Below the pieces are notes generated by a model, which saw only the letters and a list, made by a program, of their open reading frames with translations, ran no database searches and was not told the origin of the DNA. Source: Heliopora coerulea (lineage: Eukaryota > Cnidaria > Anthozoa > Scleralcyonacea > Helioporidae). Taken from it: a stretch of 64,000 bases of DNA. Made by a program: the position numbers and the translations under genes. The stretch spans positions 1 through 64,000 of the forward strand of contig JASJOG010000109.1 in assembly GCA_030142905.1 (NCBI GenBank), given 5' to 3'. Positions within the stretch are counted from its first letter, which is position 1; every line of letters starts with the position of its first letter. This document shows positions 55,650-64,000 of this stretch, piece by piece.

Positions 55650-57075
55650 GCAAGGCTGATCAACTGTGACCCAGTTATTGACAGTCTATCATAACATCCT
55701 GGATAATTTGGCGAGCGGAAAGGAGGTGGACGTTATACATTTGGACTTTTCAAAGGCCTTCGACAAAGTGTCACATAACATTCTATTGAAAAAACTCAAT
55801 GGCTATGGGATAAGAGGAACTCTTTCGCAATGGTTCAACAGCTATCTTTCAGATAGAAGCCAAAGTGTAATGTTGGCGAGTGAATATTCAGATTGGTTAC
55901 CTGTTACGTCCGGAGTACCCCAGGGTTCTATGTTGGGGCCACTACTGTTTATTGTATATGATGATATGCCTGTTTGTATACCGGGCGAGTCTAAGCTGGT
56001 TCTCTTTGCCGATGATTCAAAACTTTTTAGATCCATGACTTCTGGAAATTCCTCTGCCACTTTACAGTCTGACCTAAATAGTTTGTATCGCCGGAGTGTT
56101 GATTCGAAAATGTCTTTTAACACCTCAAAATGCTTGGTACTCCATATGTCCAAGAAACGGTCCCCAACTTATACCAACACGGAATATTATCTAGGAGGTC
56201 AATACTTACAAGTGGCAAACACTACTAAAGACCTCGGTGTGACTGTCTCTAGCAATTTGTCATGGACTACTCTTATTAGTTATATGTGTGCAAAAGCCAA
56301 CAGAACTCTTGGTCTTATCAAGCGAGTCTGCGGCAAGGATATTGTAGATCAAGAGACGCGTAAGTTATTGTATATCACTCTTGTTAGGCCTCAACTTGAA
56401 TATGCATCAAATCTTTGGTCTCCGTATACAGCAAAAGAACATGCACTAATAGAAAATGTCCAGAGGAGAGCTACCAAATTTGTCTTAAACTATTATGGTC
56501 AAGACCTATTATATAAGGGTAGATTGGTAAAACTACAAATGATACCTCTGGAATACAGGAGAGATATTGCTTACCTCACTCTTTTATATAAATATAAGTG
56601 TGGAACGCTTAATGTAGATTTTAGTAATTTTTATATGCCTGTTACCTCTCATTATAACACTCGTCGATCTGATAGCAGTAACTTATCTAACGTATCTAAT
56701 CATAAACAAAATTATTATCAAAACTCTTTCTTTCCAAAATCAGTTAAGTTATGGAATAATCTCCCACATTAACTTAAATCTTCTAATTGGAGTGTTACTT
56801 GCTTCAGAAAACAACTTTGTTGTATTTATAACGAGAAACTTTTGACATATTCTCCACCATAGTATACTGTATTTCATTGGAGTTCTTTAATATTGATTGA
56901 AGTTTATCTCCAATTTTTTATTTTTTATTCTATTTTGGCATTTAATAACATTGTACATAGATACATGATAGGATAGATAAGGGTTAGATATCAATTGGGA
57001 TTTCAATCCTGTTTCAACTCCTGTCACTTGTAATCTAGATCTGTGACGAATTTTAATAAACTAAACTAAACTAAA
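55650..57075 (+). mobile_element. Non-LTR retrotransposon, 5'-truncated, in gene B intron
   Basis: A LINE inserted antisense to gene B. The coding part is largely intact from 55666, and the 3' end finishes in ACTAA-type repeats (57055-57075). The 5' half with the endonuclease is missing. Distinct from the LINE at 7290-9075, which has a different tail and low protein similarity. Confidence 0.87.
55666..56772 (+). CDS. LINE reverse transcriptase C-terminal part
   Basis: An open frame of 368 codons. It starts within the RT domain (VYHNILDNLASGKEVDVIHL), has motif A LDFSKAFDKVSHN, the GYGIRGTLSQWFNSYLSDRS region, motif B SGVPQGSMLGPLLF, and the catalytic motif C LFADDSKLF. The thumb follows with SKCLVLHMSKK and KDLGVTVSSNLSW, then the C-terminal region LEYASNLWSPYTAKE, ending with KLWNNLPH and a stop at 56770 that probably replaces an earlier sense codon, since similar proteins run on. 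It polymerises element cDNA at the target site. Without the endonuclease half it cannot act alone. CR1/jockey-like group. Confidence 0.88.
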   Translation: MTQLLTVYHNILDNLASGKEVDVIHLDFSKAFDKVSHNILLKKLNGYGIRGTLSQWFNSYLSDRSQSVMLASEYSDWLPVTSGVPQGSMLGPLLFIVYDDMPVCIPGESKLVLFADDSKLFRSMTSGNSSATLQSDLNSLYRRSVDSKMSFNTSKCLVLHMSKKRSPTYTNTEYYLGGQYLQVANTTKDLGVTVSSNLSWTTLISYMCAKANRTLGLIKRVCGKDIVDQETRKLLYITLVRPQLEYASNLWSPYTAKEHALIENVQRRATKFVLNYYGQDLLYKGRLVKLQMIPLEYRRDIAYLTLLYKYKCGTLNVDFSNFYMPVTSHYNTRRSDSSNLSNVSNHKQNYYQNSFFPKSVKLWNNLPH

Positions 57076-57224
57076 GTAAACCCTATTTATGTGATAAAGG
57101 AACCACCACCCCTTAAAATTCTAGAATAACCAATGGTCTGGTTAACCACCCCCTTTTCAAAAACCTGAAGCTACACATGGCCTGCCGATCCCCCCCCCCT
57201 TTCTGCAAAATCCTAGACCCGCAC

Positions 57225-57300
57225 CTGGGTTGACTGGTTGGTTGATTGGTTGATTGGTTGGTTGGTTGATTGGTTGATTGGTTGGTTGGTTTCGTTTCTT
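57225..57300. repeat. (GGTT/GATT)n microsatellite
   Basis: TTGGTTGATTGGTTGGTT-type run in a gene B intron. Confidence 0.85.
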
Positions 57301-57419
57301 GTGTAAAGTCATTTTCAGCAAACGAGGAGGAGAGTAACTATTTAGACAAGTATTTAGTAAATAATATTTTGTAAAACGTGGGCGATTTGAGCGCTTAATA
57401 ATCAAGATGACACCATTAC

Positions 57420-57517
57420 CAATAGCTGTTTGTCATCAAGTTTTCCCATCACATTCGGTTTAATAGCGTCTACGACTGTGGTCCGTAATTTTGCAAGATC
57501 GGATGGCCTTAATCCCT
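57420..57517 (-). CDS. Gene B exon, helical repeat segment
   Basis: 98 bp. The acceptor ATAG precedes 57517 and the donor GTAATG follows 57420. Phase 1 in, phase 0 out, fitting both neighbours exactly. It encodes GLRPSDLAKLRTTVVDAIKP followed by NVMGKLDDKQLL, the LRPxxL...L and KLxxxQL pattern of the mesothelin/stereocilin superfamily repeats. Confidence 0.8.
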
Positions 57518-57726
57518 CTATTTGAAAACAAACGTTAAAAAAAAACTATTACAATCATGTACAACTTACTTTATTCAAAGCAAAGTAACTGTAGCTAGTA
57601 GGCCCACTCATACATCAATTTTACATACATCACAAACTTTTAAAGTAAATTTGAGAGTGCTGAAAACATATTCCAGCCGTGAGTTTAAAAAAAATATAAA
57701 ATAAAGCATAATCGGAATAAATGCAT

Positions 57727-57882
57727 CTTCAAAAACAGGATCTTTTAGTTAGATGAAGACGATTGAGGGAATCAGTAATATTTTGACCTTATTACAAAGT
57801 CATCATCAACGACTGGAATAGTCGAAATATTACGGATTCTCGCAATCGTCTTGATCTAACAAGAATATCCAGTTTTTCAAGG
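57727..57882. repeat. Palindromic element (~156 bp)
   Basis: The arms CTTCAAAAACAGGATCTT ... AGATGAAGACGATTG and CAATCGTCTTGATCTAAC ... CAGTTTTTCAAG are inverted relative to each other. The inner AGTAATATTTTGACC is mirrored by GTCGAAATATTACGG. Centre GTCATCATCAACGACTGG. Fold-back MITE or Penelope-like terminal piece in a gene B intron. Confidence 0.65.
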
Positions 57883-58555
57883 TGCTTTCTTTAGGATTAT
57901 GTTTTATTTTTTTGTTTTCCCAGAGTAATGTTGTTTATATTCTGTATAGAAAATGTGAACAATATACCGAAAGCAAACATTTTGAAGCATCAATCAAAGC
58001 GCGTTGAACGTTGAAACAAAACTATCCAGAAATCGAAAAGTTTAACCGCCAACTTGGTCAACATGGAGCCATAAAAATAACCTGGTCTTCAAGTAAAATT
58101 TTTTATGAATTAAAGTCGTCGATACCCGCCAAAAACCTCCAACAGGTACAAAAACAATAGGTAGGGAAACAGTATGTACAGAGAAATTTGAAAATACGAG
58201 GTAGATTTATTGTCTGTATGAGATTTCTGGTTTCGAAAACAGAGATTACTGCTTACGGAGGCAGAAATTTCATTTGGGCAAACCATTAGTTGTGCTAACG
58301 TATTGCAACAACCAGGTTTCACCTACGCCTAACTGAATGTGAATGTATGGTTATTCTTAATATACCTAGATTAAGTGCGGCCCCGTTAATCATGATCAGC
58401 ACATCGTGAACTTAGTGTAATGATACAAGTCAAACCTTTGAATTCAGAAGGTTGGGGGAGAAATAAGCTAATAAAGCTCAATTCTGAACAAGGCGAGAAG
58501 ATTCCGTTTTACCAAGTTCTTTCCTGGACATATAACTGAAAAAAGCTTTTCTTAC
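57883..58555. other. Gene B intron, no further feature
   Basis: A+T-rich intron with short frames only. Confidence 0.5.
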
Positions 58556-58695
58556 CAACGATGTTACCGAGTTCGCTGACTTGAGCTTTTTCCCACAGTT
58601 CAATAGGTCCCCAGTTCACCTTCGCTTTACTGGCTAATGCTGTCAGTTGTTCTTTTGTCCAATTACCGGTTTCACCAAACTGTTTAGCCGACAAG
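58556..58695 (-). CDS. Gene B exon, helical repeat segment
   Basis: 140 bp. The acceptor TTTTTGAAG precedes 58695 and the donor GTAAGA follows 58556. Phase 2 in, phase 1 out, matching both neighbours. It encodes LSAKQFGETGNWTKEQLTAL, ASKAKVNWGPIELWEKAQVS and ELGNIV. The phrase NWTKEQL repeats WTKEQ at the end of the exon at 60719-61459, showing the repeat unit. Confidence 0.83.
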
Positions 58696-58724
58696 CTTCA
58701 AAAATGCATAAATAAATAAACAAA

Positions 58725-58885
58725 GGGAGACAGACAGACAGACTGACAGACAGACAGAAAGAAAAAAGAAAAGGAAGGAAGAAAGAGAAAGAGAAAGAAA
58801 AGAGAAAAAAGGAAAAAGGAAAGAAGAAAATGTGAACGAATGAAAAAAGAAAGAATAAAAGAAAGAATAAAAAAAAGAAAGAAGG
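58725..58885. repeat. Polypurine GAAA-type and ACAG-type low complexity
   Basis: GACAGACAGA followed by about 130 bp of almost pure A and G in a gene B intron. Confidence 0.85.
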
Positions 58886-59193
58886 AAATCATTTAAATAG
58901 CAACGATTTTGATTGTTGTAATTCTTCCAAATTTTGCATTAGATGGGAGACAGTCTGGGACGGATTAAAAACTACATTTACGTTTGTCGTAAGAATCCCC
59001 GACGATCGCGTATAAAAAAATAAAAAATTCCAGATTCTGACAATTTTCACGACAAGTTTAAACCACGTTTTGGAAACATTAAAATATATCACCCGTATCT
59101 AAATAGCAATAATGCATTAACAAGGTTTTTACTGATGAGTTTTAGATGTACTAAGTGTATGAAAGCATTATTTCCAGTTGTAGCAAGACTTAC

Positions 59194-59327
59194 GCAAATG
59201 ACCGTTTGTCAAGACGTTTGGTGTCGTTGGGTTGCAGTATAGGCGCCAAATGACCAAGGCTCATATAATAATCTGGTTTCTTTGCTTCAATAAGGAAATT
59301 TCGGATCTTTGGTCCAAGCTTGGACAG
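59194..59327 (-). CDS. Gene B exon, helical repeat segment
   Basis: 134 bp. Donor GTAAGT after 59194; acceptor CTATTAAAG before 59327 (weak pyrimidine tract). Phase 0 in, phase 2 out, both matching. It encodes LSKLGPKIRNFLIEAKKPDY, then SLGHLAPILQPNDTKRLDKR and SF. It continues WTKEQ from the upstream exon as WTKEQLSKLG, in register with WTKEQLTAL in the next repeat. Confidence 0.8.
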
Positions 59328-59435
59328 CTTTAATAGAATAACATCATTTTGTAAACATCTTAATTTAAGCAAAAATGTTAAGTGTCACTTAACTATTGAA
59401 CAGTTGTTGAACGAAACAAAACCAAAAATATCAAC

Positions 59436-59736
59436 GACCACAACAACAACAACAGCAACAACAAAGACAGCACCTACAATGACAACCTAACAACAACAAT
59501 AACAACAACGTTGACAAAAACGCCCATATCAGGATCAAAAAATTGATAATCTGGTACAAGAAAATTGGACAAATGTTATAAAATTTGCTATGGTGCAGCA
59601 AGTTGTACTGCTAACTAATCAACAGTGACAATAATGCGACAGTTGTCGGCACAACAACAGTCACAATTACAACAATAACAACAAAACGACAAACACAACA
59701 ACAACAACAACAACAACAAAAACAAAAACAACAAAA
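59436..59736. repeat. (CAA)n microsatellite clusters
   Basis: CAACAACAA-type runs at 59436-59512 and 59660-59735 in a gene B intron. Confidence 0.85.
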
Positions 59737-60718
59737 AAATCATGTTTTTAGAACATTGAAGAAATGTTAATATCAAGTTTGTCATAAAGTCCATTCATGC
59801 TAGATGATTCTAACTAGACTAGCTCTTTATAGTCATTTTAGGTGTCCGGATACTTCGTCATTTTACAGGCCGATTATTTTAGTGGTGTTTAGGGCTAATC
59901 CACTTAGAATGCGATTCTGCACGATTTTTTCATTTAAAACCGAATGAAGCGTTCCACATGAGAGGATACGGGACTATATTGCGGGGATATAGCAAAAAAG
60001 GAACGCATCCATACACTTGAAGCCCATGTGCGGGTGGACCATTGTGGGTGGGACTCTGCAGACTCTTCTCCGGTGAACTCACTGTCCCCAATGAGAGGTG
60101 GGGCAGGGGGGAATACCAGAGTCGGGGGCAGAAGAGACGAGGGAAGGAGCACAGACAGGGGAGGAGCAAACATCGGCAAAGGAGCAGAGGCGGAGAAAGG
60201 AGCAGAGACGGGGGTTCGTTTAGGTCGCTTGTTTGATACGTTTTTTTAACAATGTAACATCTAAAAAGTTTCCTACTGCGTTGTTTTTCCTGAATTGTCA
60301 ACTTGGCATGGTTGAAAACTAAAACAACCAAAGTAGGGTCTTATATCATACTATACGTGGGTAAAGAGTTAATGCGGTAATTTGCTGTTTAAACAGAGAT
60401 TTATCACGTACGTATTACGTAACTACAAGAACAAATTATCTTTCTTCTCCTACAAGTAGAAATCCATTATTCTTCCTCCTTCTCCTTTCCATTGCGAATT
60501 ATTTTAATTTGATAAAGGATAAAGAGGCGAAACATCATAAACGGCCTACGACAGCGGACTATAATTAATTCGGTGGAACACTTTCGATAACATTCACAGT
60601 ATAACTGATAATCATTAATCATAATTTGTTACTATAAAATTATTATAATTAATGATTAATCCTTTCACACGTCCGTTTTTCTCACAATTAACTTTATTGG
60701 TGGCAATATTCGTCTCAC
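59737..60718. other. Gene B intron with a G-rich stretch
   Basis: The segment 60040-60230 is purine- and G-rich (GGGGCAGGGGGG and similar) and unlike its surroundings. The frames over it on both strands lack any domain. It may be part of an unrecognised repeat. Confidence 0.4.
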
Positions 60719-61459
60719 CTGTTCCTTCGTCCAGCCTTTCCATTTTCCCAGGGCCGCAACCATGTCGATGTTATCAATCTTTAGTTGTCCCAAATCCTCG
60801 ATTGTTAATCCTAACACAACACGTCCTAACATTTTTATCTGCTCGGCAACAAATTTCCCTGCATCTGAATCAACCAACACTTCTTTGGCCCTTTCGGCCA
60901 AAGCGACCAGTGTTTCCAACTTGAGATCCAACCGTTCACCCCAAGTACCTATGGCCTCTTTAAAGGAATCCTTCGAAAGTCTTTTAAGCTCCTGAACGTT
61001 CAATCCCTTCACCAGAGACCCAAGCTTTCGCAATTGTTCCCCAGTCCACTTGCTAACATCTCGTTGCTCCCAGATATCCTTGGCTCTCTCGATCAAAGCA
61101 CGTGCGTGGTTTTCAGAAAACACGTCAAGCTCACCCAGCTCGTCAATCACCTCTTCGAACGCCTTTTTACTGATTCTACGAAGCTCACTGGGATCTAACG
61201 TTTTAAGAGCAGGTCCGAGGTCCTCCCATTGGTCAGAGAGCCATTTACTTACATCGCTTTCTCGGAAATGTTTCTTGGCCAGTTGTACGATTTCCCATAA
61301 GCGATCATCGCTGATGCCCTTGATGCGTGTGATCTTATGGAGGTTGTCGACAAAGCCTTCTCTAGTTATTTTCTTCAAAACTGCGCGGTTTACGCCTTTA
61401 ATCAAATTTCCCAAGTCGGCCACTTGTGAGCTAGTAAGTAATTCAATACCTGTCTCATT
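60719..61459 (-). CDS. Gene B large exon: mesothelin/stereocilin-like helical repeats
   Basis: 741 bp, exactly 247 codons, phase 0 at both ends. The acceptor CTTATCTTAG precedes 61459 and the donor GTGAGA follows 60719. Repeats of about 65-75 residues each show a tryptophan or similar, then a LG...LK.L/GL..EL..L core: SSQVADLGNLIKGVN, SDVSKWLSDQWEDLGPALKT, RDVSKWTGEQLRKLGSLVKG and DAGKFVAEQIKMLGRVVLGL. This is the pattern of the mesothelin/stereocilin/otoancorin superfamily, whose members are GPI-anchored or matrix-associated adhesion proteins with armadillo-like helical folds. The role in this animal is unknown; cell-surface adhesion is an inference. Confidence 0.85.
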
Positions 61460-61926
61460 CTAAGATAAGAAGAAAAATTTCATTAAGACATGGAAGTACA
61501 GGGAAATGCTATGAACAGCATCGATTAGTTAGTAAATGTGCAAAACCCTACCGGGACGTCTCTTCGTCTTTTAAATCGGAAACAAATTTTGTGACCCTAG
61601 AGGGCGTTGTTTTTTAGGGGGTTTTTTCATCTTTGACGGAAGGGCAGATTAACACTACATTCGAAGTGTTTTGTGACCGTGTTTCAACACGCAGAACGAG
61701 TTGTCGAAATGGCTTCTCGAATGAATGAACAATTGAGTAAATAGTGAACGTCCTTTGTCTCAAATATGATAAGAATTTTAAACTCTAGAGTTTGATCATT
61801 TATTAAACACTCGTGTTTTGCCGGTGTATCAAACCGCAAACACGTCACACAGAACAGAGCCCTGGTTGGATAAAAACCTCATGAATTATTACTGAGTTTG
61901 TGGATAAATGAACAAGGCCAACGAAC
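61460..61926. other. Gene B intron, no further feature
   Basis: Contains short T- and G-rich stretches (GGGGGTTTTTTC near 61617). No repeat boundary seen. Confidence 0.5.
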
Positions 61927-62166
61927 CTTTAAAAGCTCGACGGCCAAGAACGCCCGCGATCGTAACTTGTCATCAGGAAGGTCTAATCTTTCCCCAAGAC
62001 GTTTAATAGCTGCGTGAAGAACTTTTTCACGCAAAATCTTCAATTCGTCCAGCGTCAGACCAGCGATGAATTCACCAAGACTGTTAATGTCTGTTTCAGT
62101 CAAATTCTCCAAATTTAGTCCTTCCATTTCCCAATATTCTCGCACTCGATTCACACCAGCAATTAT
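61927..62166 (-). CDS. Gene B exon, helical repeat (first one visible)
   Basis: 240 bp, 80 codons, phase 0 at both ends. The acceptor TAATTGTATAG precedes 62166 and the donor GTTCGT follows 61927. It encodes IIAGVNRVREYWEMEGLNLE, TDINSLGEFIAGLTLDELKI and LRERL-like GERLDLPDDKLRSRA, the same LGEFIAGLTxxEL core as the large exon. A phase 0 start implies at least one more upstream exon; with no signal peptide found, the 5' part of the gene is missing from this annotation. Confidence 0.82.
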
Positions 62167-62507
62167 CTATACAATTAGAAAAATTTTTAAAATTACTTAC
62201 AACCAAAATATGCAAAAAAGTAGAAAAATAAGCTAAAAAATGTGTTAGTTTTTAACAGCAAATGAAGAATAAGTATATGCACCTTCTCTAAGCTACAGAA
62301 CCAAACGCGATTTAATGTAACCTTCCGCGTGTATAATTTCGCAAATTTCAATTAATAATTCATGTACTCGACAGCGCAATATTAGCTACTAAAGAAAAAA
62401 AAACTCCTTATTACAGAAGAGTAAGCTCCCTTCAAAAGAAGTAGTGATTCATTAAAATATTTCTTCAGAAAAATACGGTTCAGCGTCACATCCTGTTTAA
62501 AAGAACA
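62167..62507. other. Gene B intron, no further feature
   Basis: A+T-rich; no exon could be supported here. Confidence 0.45.
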
Positions 62508-62995
62508 ATTATTCACCGAAGTGGAGGTGAATAGTGGGGGATATTTATCAAGCTGTGAAGCGGCGAGGTAAATATCTACACTATTCACCGACAATGAGGT
62601 GAATAATTGTTTTAGCATAAACCTCGCATAATTGTTTTCACACACTTCTTTTAATTTTTAAGATAATTTTACGGTAGGTCGGCTTGTCGCCTGCTCGTCG
62701 TTTGTAAACAAAACATTTTGAAACACGTTATGGGTGCATTTATCGCTAAATTGTAAAGAAAATAAAAAATCCTGGATAGTTTATTGCCAAGTTTCGTTAC
62801 TTTTTTGGTATTGTCTGGCACGGCGGCATAGTTCGTTCAAAAAAAAAATTTCCTTCTTCTGTTAACCAAAAGAAAACTGGATGCCGTCTTGTTTCGCTTG
62901 GAGGTGAATAGTTGCACGATATTCCGACATAGAGAAACCAATCAGACTACGCAAAAAAACACTATATACCTGCGAAGTATATGCTAAAAAATTGT
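62508..62995. repeat. Palindrome-tipped MITE, copy 2
   Basis: Same order as 4570-5041: a palindrome of about 100 bp (CAATTATTCACC ... GGTGAATAATTG), the inner stem with GCGAGGTAAATAT, then the body with TAGGTCGGCTTGTCGCC, ATTTGTAAACAAA-like text, GGTATTGTCTGGCACG and the end ATATGCTAA. The arms differ from copy 1 in a matched way. Confidence 0.7.
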
Positions 62996-64000
62996 CAACA
63001 ACAGTTTTAGATCAAGTCATCAGGAGGGTGGTTAGTAACTTATTGTATCAAAAGGAATAATTTCCTCGTAATACATGTCAACTGCGTGAGATAACATACA
63101 TTGTAGAATATGTGAACTGAAGTCGGTTGTGTTTCCAGACATCGACTGGAGTTTGTCAAATTGTTCACAGGAATCACACTCTCACGATGGTGCCAGACAA
63201 ACAATGGTTTAAGATTCTCTACAAGTACATTATGTTTTCCAGTCAGATGTACTTTTTCCTCTAGGTTCATAAAAATTATGCCGAAAGTAACGTGGAAATC
63301 AAATAATACCTAAACTTAACTCGCACGCTAGTAGTGTAAACTAAGTGATTTTTGTTGGGAGATAAAAACCCTTTCAAATCAATCTCCACATAAACGAACA
63401 AATTCCAAACCCAGTCAGATGAAAAATGACACATGCCGATGGTTCGACTCTACTCCGGCAACAAAAGTCTTGAACGTGGCTTACAAACTACCATTCATGA
63501 CCCAACGTTTCAGCACTCGAGTCTAGTCTCTTCATAGGGGTAACCGTTCTGAGCAAAAAATCCCTATAATTCTTCATAGAACTACTAATGACGTTATCTA
63601 CTTCTGGAATACAAATAAGCTTCTGGCAACAGAACACCGTCATCGCGATTCAATGGGGCGGGGACGGTACCGATCTGCCGAGCCTCCACAAAGTGTCTTT
63701 TATGGTATCACTGATTGGAGATAATAATTCTAGGATTTTCCCACGCAATCGTTTTTAGAGCATAATTTTGCAAAATCCAAGGATCGCATCGCTAAGGAGC
63801 TAAGGAAAGAAGTGATTTATTCCAGTTTACGTAATTACAGTGATCAGGAGTTCATCGACCAGACATCGTTCCTCAGTTTGGAACGCGTTTAAAACAACAC
63901 CAGAAGGCTTTTTTCTTCTCAGAAAAAGAAAAAGAAAATTCTGTTTTTTCGATCCACGCGAGTCAAACCAACAATATGGCCGCGTAGAACATTCCGGAAT
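62996..64000. other. Upstream side of gene B, no exon supported
   Basis: A 76-codon minus frame at 63040-63270 has no domain and no convincing splice signals. I found no phase 0 donor that joins 62166, so the 5' exons probably lie beyond 64000. Confidence 0.35.

Noticed and set aside
60028..60249. Gly/Arg-rich plus frames and a proline-rich minus frame
   Set aside because: Both reflect one G-rich stretch. There is no domain, no splice fit with gene B and no start context.
63040..63270. Possible 5' exon of gene B
   Set aside because: No acceptable donor in phase 0 and no similarity to the helical repeats.
1..64000. CRISPR array, bacterial operon or rRNA genes
   Set aside because: The repeats are dispersed or inverted transposon pieces, the genes have introns with GT-AG junctions, and no rRNA-like sequence was seen.

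Overview
This is animal nuclear DNA, A+T-rich and intron- and repeat-dense. It most likely comes from an anthozoan cnidarian, perhaps a stony coral. Secreted SRCR exons, a mesothelin/stereocilin-like GPI protein, decayed ZMYM1-like hAT transposons, endonuclease-bearing LINEs, Penelope-like remnants and tRNA-like repeats all fit that group, but the species is inferred, not shown.

Two host genes are supported, both on the minus strand and both split into exons too short to stand out as open frames. Gene A has a signal-peptide exon (28251-28329) followed by two SRCR exons (20185-20490 and 6720-7022). All its junctions are phase 1, and it runs off the left edge. Gene B occupies 53977-62166. Seven exons join in perfect phase to give 535 codons including the stop. 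The product has alpha-helical repeats of the mesothelin/stereocilin/otoancorin type and ends in a GPI-anchor-like tail. Its 5' exons lie beyond 62166, in sequence I could not resolve or outside the window.

Everything else is mainly mobile DNA. From left to right: a decayed hAT copy (1-2872); a palindromic MITE (4570-5041); a LINE inside a gene A intron (7290-9075); a second hAT family with a perfect 8-bp target duplication (10981-14156); fragments of LINEs with a restriction-like endonuclease (14982-18480); an inverted pair of tRNA-like units (19548-19966); a complete but broken Tc1 element (25626-27016); a tandem pair of tRNA-like units (28905-29410); more tRNA-like units (31660-32070); a second hAT copy (32091-35607); a PIF/Harbinger remnant (37507-38701); a third hAT copy (38832-45549) carrying a nested Ty3-type LTR retrotransposon with identical LTRs (40313-45335); an inverted pair of Penelope-like 3' ends (46441-47735); several MITEs (48755-49661); a decayed helicase plus GIY-YIG nuclease element with a divergent ORF (50440-53160), itself split by a 359-bp hAT MITE; and a second LINE inside gene B (55650-57075).

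The least familiar items are the helicase/GIY-YIG element, the tRNA-like units arranged as palindromes and tandems, and the palindromic MITE whose arms change together between copies.
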